DNA of 64,000 nt, taken from the NCBI GenBank assembly GCA_911728455.2, contig OU452226.1, forward strand, positions 23,631,999-23,695,998, read 5' to 3'. The position numbers and the translations under genes were made by a program. This DNA is from Marthasterias glacialis (taxonomy: Eukaryota > Echinodermata > Asteroidea > Forcipulatida > Asteriidae). How positions within the stretch are numbered: the stretch's first letter is position 1; each line of letters begins with the position of its first letter. The notes beneath the pieces are model-generated. The model made no database searches. It was not told where the DNA came from and saw only the letters and a list, made by a program, of their open reading frames with translations. Of this stretch, positions 9,601-18,682 are shown piece by piece.

Positions 9601-10667
9601 TATTTTTCAAAGAAATTGTTTGTAATCATGGTTGCCCCCGTGTACTCCTAAGTGACCGAGGAACAAACTTTTTAAGTAAATTAGTTCAAGAAGTGTGCAA
9701 AATCATGCGTACTGACAAAGTAAACACTAGTCCGTACCATCCGCAATGTAATGCTGTACAAGAAAGATTCAATTCTGTAATTTTAACTACAGTATCTCAT
9801 TATGTAAACAAGTTCCATACCAACTGGGATAACTATATTCCGGCCATTCAGTTTGCGTATCGCAGTACACCTGCAGACAATTCAATTGGATTTAGTCCTT
9901 TCTTTATGTTGTATGGTAGAGAGGCAGTACTGCCTATTGATGTATCACTTCATGGAAAACCTGAATATTCCGACCAAAATGTAAGAGATTATATTCATCA
10001 TCTGATTGATCAACTTGAAGTTGCCAGAGAAATATCGAAGAAACACCTTGATGCTAATCAAGCTTCAATGAAGGAACGCTATGACAGTCGTACTCAAGAA
10101 GTACCCTATCAAGTTGGAGATGTGGTATACATTTATATCCCAGCAATCCAAAAGGGACTGTCTAAAAAACTCCAGAAGTTTTGGTGTGGTCCATATTTGC
10201 TTGTGCAACAAACCGGTCTTGTTAATTTCAAAGTCCGAAATCTGGAAAATAACAAACTACTTCGTGTGCCAATTCATGTAAACCGAATGAAATTTGCATA
10301 TAATCGTTTTGCCAGACCACCTAATCACGTGGTGCCAAATGATTTTGTTCAGAGAGATCCACTTGATTTCATCGAAGACAGTGATTGCCCAGAAGATTCC
10401 TTTCAGCCTTTGTTAGCTACACAACAACCTCAGCAGACTGGGTTAAATATACCTGGTTTACCGGACATTGGACAACCTACCGGTAAAGAGTTTCACGTAG
10501 AAAAAGTTATACGTGGGAGATTTGTCAACGGTAAACTTCACTACTTGATAAAGTGGAAAGATTTCCCTCACAGCAAAAATTCATGGGAACCCGTTGAAAA
10601 TATCAATGAAACCCTTAGAAACTTTCTTCAACGTAATCCTGTCCGTATCACTGGCAAATCAAAATAA
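6561..10667 (+). CDS. pol: Pol of element 1: protease, reverse transcriptase, RNase H, integrase, chromodomain
   Basis: The polyprotein copies element RNA into DNA and inserts it in chromosomes. Numbering from the ATG at 6561: aspartic protease D-T-G at 41-43; RT active site YLDD at 472-475; RNase H TDASS with D at 623; integrase HHCC zinc site from about H900 to C940; catalytic D972, D1032 and E1068, the last pair 35 residues apart (D,D35E); a GPY motif further on; and a chromodomain at about 1311-1360 (EKVIRGR...YLIKWKDF...SWEPVENI). The ATG overlaps the gag stop as ATGA. However, it lies inside the pseudoknot loop, and the frame is open upstream to 6516, so entry by -1 frameshifting is more likely than initiation here. 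No stops or frameshifts are seen; length is normal. Confidence 0.93.
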   Translation: MTGVRVDGCDVQSDDPLRIDLDQNSMISITIGDDTLKCLIDTGATSNLISEKYYKTNVVFRQLRLLKPKFDHATTANGDNVKIVGFLNVPVHIFGAKFMVPFYVTSNLYQNVILGSEFLTSQKVSIDFGKSKLRIHRKNQLRTCTEITVPPRSQSVREVRIKNYLPSGVIGHCHGGRNIQNIGLVVANTISSSHMTDSGTKVTVMVMNPSEVPVTIFPRTKIGTFNIVEENNISEFANFDKIESSTNIEHKVTNPQYSSSGQEVLDKINISSSSINPTQRQQLKALISNYSDVFETERSSCGFFDKVEHIIDTGNNPPVRCRPYRHSPRLQRTIREHVNKMLNDDIISESTSPFSSPVVMVKKKTGEYRFCIDFRRLNQITVRDNFPLPSISDTFNNLGMSKPAYFTTLDMASGYWQIGLDKDSKKKTAFITQDGLYEFNVLPFGLHNAPSTFQRTMHEVLRGLHWKFCLVYLDDIIIYSETFKDHLDHLCQVFQKFRDANLKLKPKKCSFACDKIHYLGHIISEDGVATDPEKLKVVKEYPLPKNIKDVRAFLGFVGYYRRYIKDFSKTAQPLTALTCKNIPFQWTKECSEAFEHLKQSLLEPPVLSHPRFDECSQFVLQTDASSEGLGFVLSQIQDGNEKAIAYASRALKPAERNYTVTELEALAVVEGVKKFSTYLEHSPKFKIMTDHQALKWLFDQKRSSGRLARWSLYLQSYSYDIEHRPGKKLANVDTLSRIWKDNSQPTCVPHPQVESSHSDTAQLSQSDSETVLTGFDHEENSSKIEEVRNLRYQRGKRLHNHNMVNFKDHLPVVHENIDLDKIKQGQRNDSFSKSIIDYLESDLLPEDNKIARRLLLEVNQYFVHNGILYHVWHTPRSRRIPERNIVQLYIPSPYIDTVLHHCHDLVLSAHFGFHRTYSKIRQRYFWKFMHRDIDNWVRSCDSCHRVKTPKHKVVAPLLTMKVPGPFERVSVDILGPLPVTESGNRYVLCFMDHCTRWPILVPIAKTDSATVATIFFKEIVCNHGCPRVLLSDRGTNFLSKLVQEVCKIMRTDKVNTSPYHPQCNAVQERFNSVILTTVSHYVNKFHTNWDNYIPAIQFAYRSTPADNSIGFSPFFMLYGREAVLPIDVSLHGKPEYSDQNVRDYIHHLIDQLEVAREISKKHLDANQASMKERYDSRTQEVPYQVGDVVYIYIPAIQKGLSKKLQKFWCGPYLLVQQTGLVNFKVRNLENNKLLRVPIHVNRMKFAYNRFARPPNHVVPNDFVQRDPLDFIEDSDCPEDSFQPLLATQQPQQTGLNIPGLPDIGQPTGKEFHVEKVIRGRFVNGKLHYLIKWKDFPHSKNSWEPVENINETLRNFLQRNPVRITGKSK

Positions 10668-11314
10668 TGATATTGCATGGCATATTATTTCAGTTATTGA
10701 AATTATAGTTTATTTGTTGGTAAACGTGTAATTGTCCTTAAGGTTTCAGAATGAAAGCTTTATAAATTCTGAGTGTTCCTCAGAAATATGTTAAGAAAGT
10801 GCTAATGTAGTTGATTAATGTACCTTGTAGTATTATATATAATGTTCTAGTTTGTTTAGGGAATCCGGATTCCACTTGGTCATCAGAACAGACGACAATC
10901 GGCCCTACCAATGAAGTAGCTACAGAGATCCCTTGGAGCAGCCGCTGAGTCCACTCGCCGCCGGTGAAATTCAATAGATGTCGGTCAACTCGTCGCAGAT
11001 TCAGCATTATCTAATTCAACTTCACTTGCTTGAAGACCCTGTCGATATTCGTCTGATCAACTTTTATCGTCACTATTTTGAAGCAAAATACCATCTAATG
11101 ATATTGTGAATTTCTGTTGAATTAAATTATTGATTGTACTGAAGTGAATACGAGTTTAATGAACATGTTTGTAAATTTAATTGTGGATTATTAGTATTTG
11201 AACTGTTCATTGGAAAGATGTTTTACTTTCCAAATTAGTCGGTTCAAGACGTATTTAATTTAAAGTTTAAGATTATATGAATTGTCAGGGGCCAATTCTA
11301 AAACGAGGGGTATA
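10668..11314 (+). other. 3' untranslated part of element 1 with polypurine tract
   Basis: There is no env-like or other sense ORF between pol and the 3' LTR. AAAACGAGGGG at about 11300-11310, four bases before the LTR, is the likely plus-strand primer. Confidence 0.7.
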
Positions 11315-11641
11315 TGTTATGGTGTTAACCCCGGCCTTTTGTGATGTTTATTTTTGCGCACTATAGTCATGGCGATTATGTGCACCTGGGTGTGCATGGA
11401 AGTTATGTAATAACCCAGTATATAAAGTACTTTCACTGTCGCCTCGTGGTCTGTCTCCTTCAGGTGCGCCACCGAGTCGACGGTGTATTTCGTTTATTAT
11501 TTAGCAATAAATAGTGTTTAAATAAAACACCCTGCGGTGTGTACGCTCTAGAAATAAAAGAGAACGTCCAATTTGTGTTTCATTGCTGAGTTTACGATCC
11601 GTTTGGGCGGAATGGCTATGATGGCCAAACCGTCCATAACA
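11315..11641 (+). repeat. 3' LTR of element 1
   Basis: Identical by eye to 5242-5568 and the same length. It is followed by the TTAT target duplication. Confidence 0.93.
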
Positions 11642-13176
11642 TTATATTATACCATGTCAGGTTTATGTAAATCCGTCGACATGTATGCTTTTCTTTCTTA
11701 CCAATGTTGAGCTGGGGCTTTAGCGGAGAAAATGTTGATATTATTCGAACGACCGACAGCTGAAACGCCTTAAAGGTCGTAGCGTCTTAGCTGTAGACGT
11801 TCGTTGAATATCTCCATCCATAGAGCAAGGACCTATCCCACTGGCACAAAAATACCCTTTGAACAGTTACTTGTAAACGCTTCAAAAGATTGTCATTAGT
11901 GTATACAATGAGTTCTAGTCTCGCGGAATGTCATGTGGAATGCGTTTAGGACAGGGCGTACCCTGGTGTGTGCCTATACAGACAGTTGCGCGTTCTGTTC
12001 ATTGTCAAATTCCTGCATTTGGCAGCTTTTAAAGAACATTTGGCGCTCTGTCCTCAAAAGAAATTCCAGAGAAATCTAAAAGTCTTGTCCTCTTACTTAA
12101 TACCCGACGAAGAGAGACAACATGGATGACCAAACACCCTCTCTTTCAAACCCTCAAGTCGGATGTATACAATGGCCGGCCCATAGACAACTCGACCGCC
12201 ACTTTTCACTCATTATTACAAACGTTGATGAACCTTAGTCACACATAGATTAGGATTTTGATCATTGTGAAAGAGTGGCGTTCGGAAACAGCACTTTTAC
12301 CGACAGCTCCTCAGCAGAACTGACACGGTAAGGTTATTTGAACTTTTTGAACCAAAATATTCATCGATTTTCCCTTCAATATTGCACAGTTTTTCAAAAA
12401 AAAATAAAGGTGTTATACCATTGGGTTCAAGGTTGTATTCGATTTGTAGTTACTTTTTGTAGCCGGTACACAGAGATGTCAAACAAACAAGTCTTAAGAC
12501 ATCATCAGTCACGATGTCGATCCATCAGTTCACAACCAAAGTTAGTTTGTTGCTCGGTGATTTGATTTTCCATGATCTATCGTGGCCTTATTATATTTGA
12601 TCAGTGACTCTCCACCGAGCCTGTGTTGTCCGTGTTTTGAGTCAGGGGACAAACAGTTCACGAGCGAACGAATTTAGAAAGGCAAGCATTATTTGTGCAA
12701 TATAAATATTGTTTAACATTTACTGACGTCAGGAACTGTATATACAAGCACGTTTGAGTTTAACTTGATCAAGTCTGATTGGCTCTATACAAAAAGGTAC
12801 AATATTATTTAAGGGGTTTACGTACACAATTTTAGTGTATTTGTCTTCTTCTCTATCTATGTCACTCAGATTGATTACAGCACTGATATCACCTTCTGCT
12901 TCTATGGTACTGATCATGGTACCCACAAATAAATTTATATTATCTTTTGAACGTCTTAACCGTTGTTTTGCCCACCGGTGGTTAGCAAAAGTGAATAATG
13001 GTGTTTATTATTTTGGTTTTGAAACACGTTTTAAAATAATCATGAATCAAAACAGCATACCCAAGACATGGCGGAGAAACTTTTCATTTTCATTTGGGGA
13101 GAATATTTCGTAAGAACTTTTGAATATGTTTACCAAAACAAGTCCGTAGTAAATATGGTTACCAATGTTTGTAAGC
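11642..13176. other. Intergenic DNA without recognised genes
   Basis: No ORF with convincing protein character and no recognised repeat ends. Moderately complex sequence that may include UTR or regulatory DNA of neighbouring host genes, but nothing specific can be claimed. Confidence 0.5.
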
Positions 13177-13555
13177 GTGTCGTGGCTGAGCGGTCAAGCA
13201 CACTGGACTCAAGCTCTGGTGTTTCTGATCAGCAGAGTGTAGGTTCGTGTTCTTAAGCAAGACACTCAACCATTATTGGTTCGTCCTTCGGATGGGACGT
13301 TAAGCCGTTGGTCACGCGTGTGGGTACATTTATCGTAAAGAGAAGGGGTTTGCCCCGGTGTTTCTGGCATGGTCTGGCGGCAATATGCGCCACCTCACCT
13401 TGTACCCATTTCAAGGTGTTATATTATGGTTACTTCGTCTCATAAAATCATTCGTATCAATCTCCACTCCACCAGCTTTGATAATTCGGCGCCAGGAGTG
13501 TCATTTATGACAGACCAGGCGCATTATAAATATACACTATTATTATTGTTATTAA
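13177..13555 (+). mobile_element. tRNA-Leu-like SINE
   Basis: The 5' part (13177-13255) resembles a tRNA-Leu(CAA). It has an A box TGGCTGAGCGG, an anticodon-arm-like GGACTCAAGCTC, and a B box GGTTCGTGTTC. This is followed by a unique body of about 250 bp containing CCTTCGGATGGGACGTTAAG and AGAGAAGGGG, then a GCGCATTATAAATA segment and an ATT-rich tail (to about 13555). Head, body and tail match RNA polymerase III SINE structure. The tRNA-like part is too diverged, lacking an acceptor stem, to be a functional tRNA. It lies about 145 bp beyond the 3' end of the receptor gene at 13700-14920. Confidence 0.75.
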
Positions 13556-13699
13556 ACAAAATAACATGGCCGTTGTCTCGTGAAAAGCAATAAGATCTCT
13601 GCTCTGCCAGTCCATAGTGAAATGAATCAATAGGTTGCTTTGTCTGTTCATTTAGTTTCATGAGGTAAGTGAAACAAGCTAGCCGCATTTTCATTCTCT

Positions 13700-14920
13700 T
13701 TAGTTTCCGTATACCGTGTCTTCGTTCAAGTCGTAACCTCGATTCAGAAATGGCCCACCCGGACAACTTGCTTCTGCTGGTGTAACTGGATCGGGTATCG
13801 ACGGAGAAATACCGTTGAGTTGGTAGTCATTGTGGGTCCGGGTAATGCTTGACAGAGTGGAGTTCCTCAGTTGTCTACCACTGCACTTGTTGAGCATAAA
13901 TGCCTTCTTGAAGGCTCGTCTGTACCCGGCATTGGTGATGGTGTACACGATGGGGTTGATGGCAGAGTTTATGTACAGCAAGATGCGGTTCACTTCAAAC
14001 AAGACAAATCGGATGTCGTATGGGATGAGGATAACGTCTAGAAATCCTTCGACGAAGAGGATGACGGAGGTTACCTCGAAGGGGGTCAATGTGAGGAAGA
14101 AAATCGTCCCATTGGCCACTAACATGGTGGCCACTTGGTTCCGGGTGCGGATGACCCTCCTCCGGTCATCGTGCGTGTCTCGCTTGTGAAGTTTGAGCAG
14201 GATGCGGGTGTAGAAGAAGGCGTTACCGAAGAAAGCAACGAAGAACGGTATGGTCTGCGTCAGATGGAACAGCTGATATGCCCACTCTCCTAATCCAGCG
14301 CATCTTCCAACAATGGTCGGATATTCTGAGTACAATTCGGGGTCATCTTCAGGCCAGGAAAGGCAAAACTGTATGAACTCCAAGTTGGCAGGTATCACAA
14401 AAAGAGCGAGAAGTAATGCTACCAGCCAGCAGAGCATGGTGAGCTTGACAGACCGGCCCTGACCGCCGATGAGCCGGTGGCGAAGTGGATGGCACACGGC
14501 GATGTAACGCTCCAAAGAAATAAAAGTTATGAAAATCATACCTGCGAAGTTGAACAAGTACTTGCAAAACTCTCCGAGCACGCAGCCCAGCCTACCGAGC
14601 AGAGGCGCGTTGTTCGGTACCCCGTAAATGGTCAGCTCTTTCAGCTTGGTGAATATAGCGATAGACAGAAACACCGAGTCTGACAGGGCGAGATTTGAAA
14701 GATAAAAGTTGGTTGCCGTTCTCATGCTCCGGACTTGGAAGATGGTGAAAACAAAGGCAGCGTTGCCAATCAGTCCAATAACAAGAATGACCGGTAGGAC
14801 GGACACTCTCGTTGCTTTCTCAAAGGCGGTAAATAGAACGATTTGGGCCTCCTCGGCTGTTGAGAAAGTATTGGTGTTATTCAAGTTGCAGTCTTCAGCA
14901 GTACTAACGTCCGACCCCAT
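13700..14920 (-). CDS. Rhodopsin-class (class A) GPCR, peptide-receptor type, intronless
   Basis: A 406-residue seven-transmembrane receptor of the plasma membrane. Visible class A landmarks: TM1 GN (N53); TM2 LSNLALSD (D81); disulphide cysteines C113 and C186; TM3 end ERY (137-139) in place of DRY, followed by IAVCHPLRHR; and TM7 NPIVY (322-326). N14 is in an N-X-T glycosylation site in a short extracellular tail. The chosen ATG has good context (AAGATGGGG), and its first residues, MGSDVS, recur in the paralogue at 18.7-19.9 kb. Overall pattern is closest to invertebrate neuropeptide receptors of the TRH/neuromedin-like sort, but the ligand cannot be told from sequence alone. The open single exon suggests either a natural single-exon gene or an ancient retrocopy family. 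Confidence 0.88.
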   Translation of the reverse strand: MGSDVSTAEDCNLNNTNTFSTAEEAQIVLFTAFEKATRVSVLPVILVIGLIGNAAFVFTIFQVRSMRTATNFYLSNLALSDSVFLSIAIFTKLKELTIYGVPNNAPLLGRLGCVLGEFCKYLFNFAGMIFITFISLERYIAVCHPLRHRLIGGQGRSVKLTMLCWLVALLLALFVIPANLEFIQFCLSWPEDDPELYSEYPTIVGRCAGLGEWAYQLFHLTQTIPFFVAFFGNAFFYTRILLKLHKRDTHDDRRRVIRTRNQVATMLVANGTIFFLTLTPFEVTSVILFVEGFLDVILIPYDIRFVLFEVNRILLYINSAINPIVYTITNAGYRRAFKKAFMLNKCSGRQLRNSTLSSITRTHNDYQLNGISPSIPDPVTPAEASCPGGPFLNRGYDLNEDTVYGN

Positions 14921-16071
14921 CTTTGAAAATGTTGACAGTAACTGTTCCTAATAAGCAAGTGATTTTAGAGCAGATGTGTGTTCGTGGTATTGGTTTAATA
15001 CAAGCGGTCAAGATTAATGGTAATTTGATCTCAATATTTCGTAACAAACAAGAAAAGACAGGCCAGGTCACAGATCAACCACTGGCCGGCATTGGAAAGG
15101 TCTGCACATCAATACCTCGAATTAATTCCTGCGTTGTCTGCGGACCATGGTCGTTAACAGGTCATCCCAAATATTTGTACTCAGCCACGGGGCAACGGGG
15201 CAGAGATGCTCTTTTTTTAATTTATGGGGCGGTGTGAACGAAATACCGGTCGTGCCCCGGCAACCGAGACCGCACACCGGCATGAAGTAGCCATAATGCA
15301 CCCAAATGTCATCAGTCAATTTTGTTTTCTTATTATAAAAGAAGAACAAATATCGCAATAGTTTTTTCGTGTTATGGCGTCTGCTGAGGAGGTGATTCTC
15401 TTCTAATTGACTTAATAAAACATCACTTTGTTTGCTTTATGGTAGGAAGATGTAGTTTGTGCAATTAGTACCGTGCTGTTTGGTTGCTGGAAATAGACCG
15501 CGGTGTCATTTCTAACGGACAAATTGAATTTGCTTGTTGAAATTGAATGGCAATTAAATAAGTGTAACTATAGCAACCTTATTTTGGGCGCTTGTCCAAT
15601 GAGTGAATACGTGTTCGTTATTTTGATGGGCAAAGTACAAACCAATGAAAGTGCCAAATAAGACAGTGTGTTAATGACCCTACGTCGACAAAAAGGTGGT
15701 TATCTTCGCGTCATCATCTGAATAATTTCCCGCCTGTTTTTATGTTTTATTGACACGCCTCTCGAAAATGCAGACAGATCACACGTTTCAGTGGGTAGGG
15801 TTGCATGAGTCGCTTTGAGTCCGTTTGGGAAAGATCGAAATTGAAATCCCCAACAATAATGGATCAAAAATAAACTTTATCGAGCGGTCGCCAATTTACA
15901 GAGGGGCTCTGAAGGTCAATTTAGTTTTGTGATGAGATGATTATCCAGTAGAGGGTATGCACAGCCGTTTTCCTAAACTTACGGCCGTTCTGACCTCATT
16001 GAGGGCGCTGTTGTACATATCTCTATGGAACTCATAACGTCAGACGCAGAAGGTCTATAGATAGAGTCCTT
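14921..16071. other. Upstream region of the first GPCR; no gene seen
   Basis: Probably includes promoter and 5' UTR of the minus-strand receptor. No clear core promoter motif was recognised, and ORFs here have no domain character. Confidence 0.45.
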
Positions 16072-16617
16072 GTGAAAGTGGAAAGGAAATTAGAAGTCTC
16101 CAACCTCACGTTTTATAGAATGGTGTAAAATGTCATTGTATTTGTTACTCTTTCAGCGAAATTTGAAACATCATCACATCTTGGGGAGTCAACAAAAAAT
16201 GAATCTGTATAAAGAGGTTGCCTGACCCCGGGAAAAGTTCGTTTCGCAGCCATGTTCTGTACAGCAATGTACAAACTCAATGGCTGGCGCGTCGTCTGCT
16301 GAATGATTTCCAGCGTCTGTTTGTGCACGCATCATTAGAAAAAGGTCTCGGGTTATACGTCACGTGCAACCTCTCTATATTCCAAACAGGAATTTTTTGA
16401 GCGGTCAAAAGGTTAAATTCAACGCTGTTTTGTTTTAACATCGAAAATTAGGAATGAACTAAAAACAATTCCCGTGCAAAAATGCACAGACCCATATATG
16501 ACGTCATCGGATGTTTTGGGTTGACAAATTTCACACTGGAAGGGTATCAAATACAATGACATTTTACACCAGTCAGGTGTGAAGTTAGAGACGTGTAATT
16601 TTATTTCCACTTTCATA
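16072..16617. mobile_element. Terminal-inverted-repeat transposon remnant, about 545 bp
   Basis: The left end, GTGAAAGTGGAAA (from 16073), is matched inversely by TTTCCACTTTCAT (to about 16616). About 90 bp of each end align as diverged inverted repeats, including a perfect shared core GTGTAAAATGTCATTGTATT (16127-16146 versus its complement near 16547-16566). The interior has no transposase, so this is a non-autonomous, old copy. Confidence 0.65.
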
Positions 16618-17292
16618 ATAGGACGCTATCTATTGGAAAATGAATGCATCACAAAACTGACTTTTAAAATGCCTTTTATTTGACGCTATTTTCCTTCTAT
16701 GCCTCGATTTGATTGTACACTATTGAATGGAAATAACAAACAACAAAGATGGCAGAACAACTTCACAAGTTCCCAGTATAATATTTTGATGTTTTGTAAA
16801 TGTTAAACTATAGCAAAATCAAGGAACAATAATCGCAAAAAGGATTTGAAAAAAATCTTCGCATTCGTAATTGCCATTCGACCCCAAAGTTAATGACAAC
16901 ACAACACACAAATAAGTATACTGGAGTAACAGAAGCAGTCAACGTTAAGGTTGATGTCCTGTTTTTATGTGTTTTTCTTCTCTGAACGAATTTCGACAGA
17001 TGATGCTGTTTCAAAAAAGAAAAACACACAACAACTTTCCCATATATGCCACGGCCGATGCACAAAATACGTGTAACATGCAAAATTGTTTGTACATGGC
17101 TAATGGACGTGAGATAATATTGGGATCCAAACAAAAATTCATATCAATTTACTCTTTAATTAAAGAGTTCTACATTTTAAGGTTTTTTTTTCTTTTCTTT
17201 TTTTCGCGCAATACTTGAAATGAAAGCTTTTAACTTTCTCGAAACTATAAAAAAAATAGCCATTTAAAATTTAAATCATAATTTTGTGATTA
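16618..17292. other. AT-rich intergenic DNA
   Basis: No gene or repeat structure recognised. Confidence 0.5.
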
Positions 17293-17452
17293 AATGGGAG
17301 AATTTTGAGAACACCAGGTGGCAGCAGACTTTACCACATAAATCAACTGTTCTCGGAAATGTGCTCAAGCTCAGAACTACGCAAACAATGGAAATAATAC
17401 CTCATAAGTCGGCTGCCACCTAGCGTTCCAAAGTCTACCATTGGCCAAACAT
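17293..17452. mobile_element. MITE with GGTGGCAGC termini
   Basis: The left end is AATGGGAGAATTTTGAGAAC then AGGTGGCAGCAGAC. The right end is GTCGGCTGCCACCT then AAAGTCTACCATT, its diverged inverse. Total about 160 bp. It is the fullest of three local copies (others 4370-4470 and 54557-54686). Confidence 0.65.
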
Positions 17453-17829
17453 CGGAACTATCATCTTTAAGTATAAAACTAACTAGTTAAAATTTTACCT
17501 GTAATCCATCCTCCTTATAATTTCATGACGGTCTTGTAATTTAATTTGATAAAAGCACAATGGCATAGGGCTGCATTCCGTTGTATTGATGTCTCTCAGA
17601 ATTAATATACGTAGTAACTAAGTGACTCATGTTTCTGTTGGCTGGTTATTTCTGTTAACTCGAGTCTATTTCAGTCAACTTGAGCGTAGCAAAAAAAAAA
17701 AAAAAAAAAAAAAAATCAATTTGATCAATCAGATAATGGTTAAATATTGACAGGTCCAGAAAAATGAGTCAAAATAAAAGTGGGTGCTCTCACCCAAACT
17801 CCCAACAACCAACCAACCAACCAACCATG
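17453..17829. other. Intergenic DNA with a poly-A tract
   Basis: A 26-base A run near 17691-17715 and a few CCAA repeats lead into the microsatellite. No gene is visible. Confidence 0.5.
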
Positions 17830-18300
17830 CAAACAAACAAACAAACAAACAAACAAACAAACAAACAAACAAACAAACAAACAAACAAACAAACAAACAA
17901 ACAAACAAACAAACAAACAAACAAACAAACAAACAAACAAACAAACAAACAAACAAACAAACAAACAAACAAACAAACAAACAAACAAACAAACAAACAA
18001 ACAAACAAACAAACAAACAAACAAACAAACAAACAAACAAACAAACAAACAAACAAACAAACAAACAAACAAACAAACAAACAAACAAACAAACAAACAA
18101 ACAAACAAACAAACAAACAAACAAACAAACAAACAAACAAACAAACAAACAAACAAACAAACAAACAAACAAACAAACAAACAAACAAACAAACAAACAA
18201 ACAAACAAACAAACAAACAAACAAACAAACAAACAAACAAACAAACAAACAAACAAACAAACATACAAACAAACAAACAAACAAACAAACAAACAAACAA
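17830..18300. repeat. (AAAC)n microsatellite, about 470 bp
   Basis: About 117 AAAC units, with a single visible interruption (ACATAC near 18262). It follows a short CCAA repeat. Because AAAC contains no stop codon in any frame, long Gln-Thr-Asn-Lys or Val-Cys-Leu-Phe ORFs appear on both strands; these are not genes. Confidence 0.97.
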
Positions 18301-18682
18301 ATAAACACACACCCAAACAACCCAAAAAGGATGCACTTCAACTATTTAGGTTTCCACGGGAAATTGCAAAACATTCCATTTACAGATGCTGAAGCGAAAC
18401 ATATGTGGAGCACCTTTCTAAAAAGAAATTTAATTGTCTAGCTGTAGTTTTGATTTTTTTTTTACATCAGAATAATGCAATTCGAGTTAGAGTTACATTA
18501 GGTTAAAACCGATGGTTGCAAATATTGACTGTGAAATCGTCAGCTTAGATTTTGATAATTTACAGTTCTTTTTGATTTCCCGTACTGATCAAATTTTGAC
18601 CTCTGAGGTGTCGATTTGAAGTTCTTGTAATGTTTCCATTGTACCTTGACTATCGGTGTTTATGTTATCATTCGATATCCCA
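18301..18682. other. 3' flank of the second GPCR gene
   Basis: No coding feature seen. Probably includes the 3' UTR of the minus-strand receptor. Confidence 0.4.

Larger units (their letters stand above)
5242..11641 (+). mobile_element. Ty3/gypsy LTR retrotransposon, element 1, complete (6,400 bp)
   Basis: Two 327-bp direct repeats (5242-5568 and 11315-11641) begin TGTTATGG and end CCATAACA. They flank gag and a long pol in the order protease, RT, RNase H, integrase, chromodomain. The four bases TTAT occur on both outer sides (5238-5241 and 11642-11645), a target-site duplication of the size usual for Ty3/gypsy. The LTRs look identical base for base and both ORFs are open, so the insertion looks recent and possibly competent. 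Pol order and the chromodomain place it in Ty3/gypsy (Metaviridae); the exact clade needs an RT tree. Confidence 0.95.

Noticed and set aside
13177-13255. A functional tRNA-Leu gene
   Set aside because: A- and B-boxes are present, but acceptor-stem pairing is lost and the sequence continues into a SINE body and tail.
16418-17134. Minus-strand ORFs of 65-108 codons
   Set aside because: Composition and lack of motifs suggest chance ORFs. The first overlaps the right arm of a TIR transposon remnant.
17729-18441. Long ORFs on both strands of Gln-Thr-Asn-Lys or Val-Cys-Leu-Phe repeats
   Set aside because: They follow from the AAAC microsatellite, which contains no stop codon in any frame.
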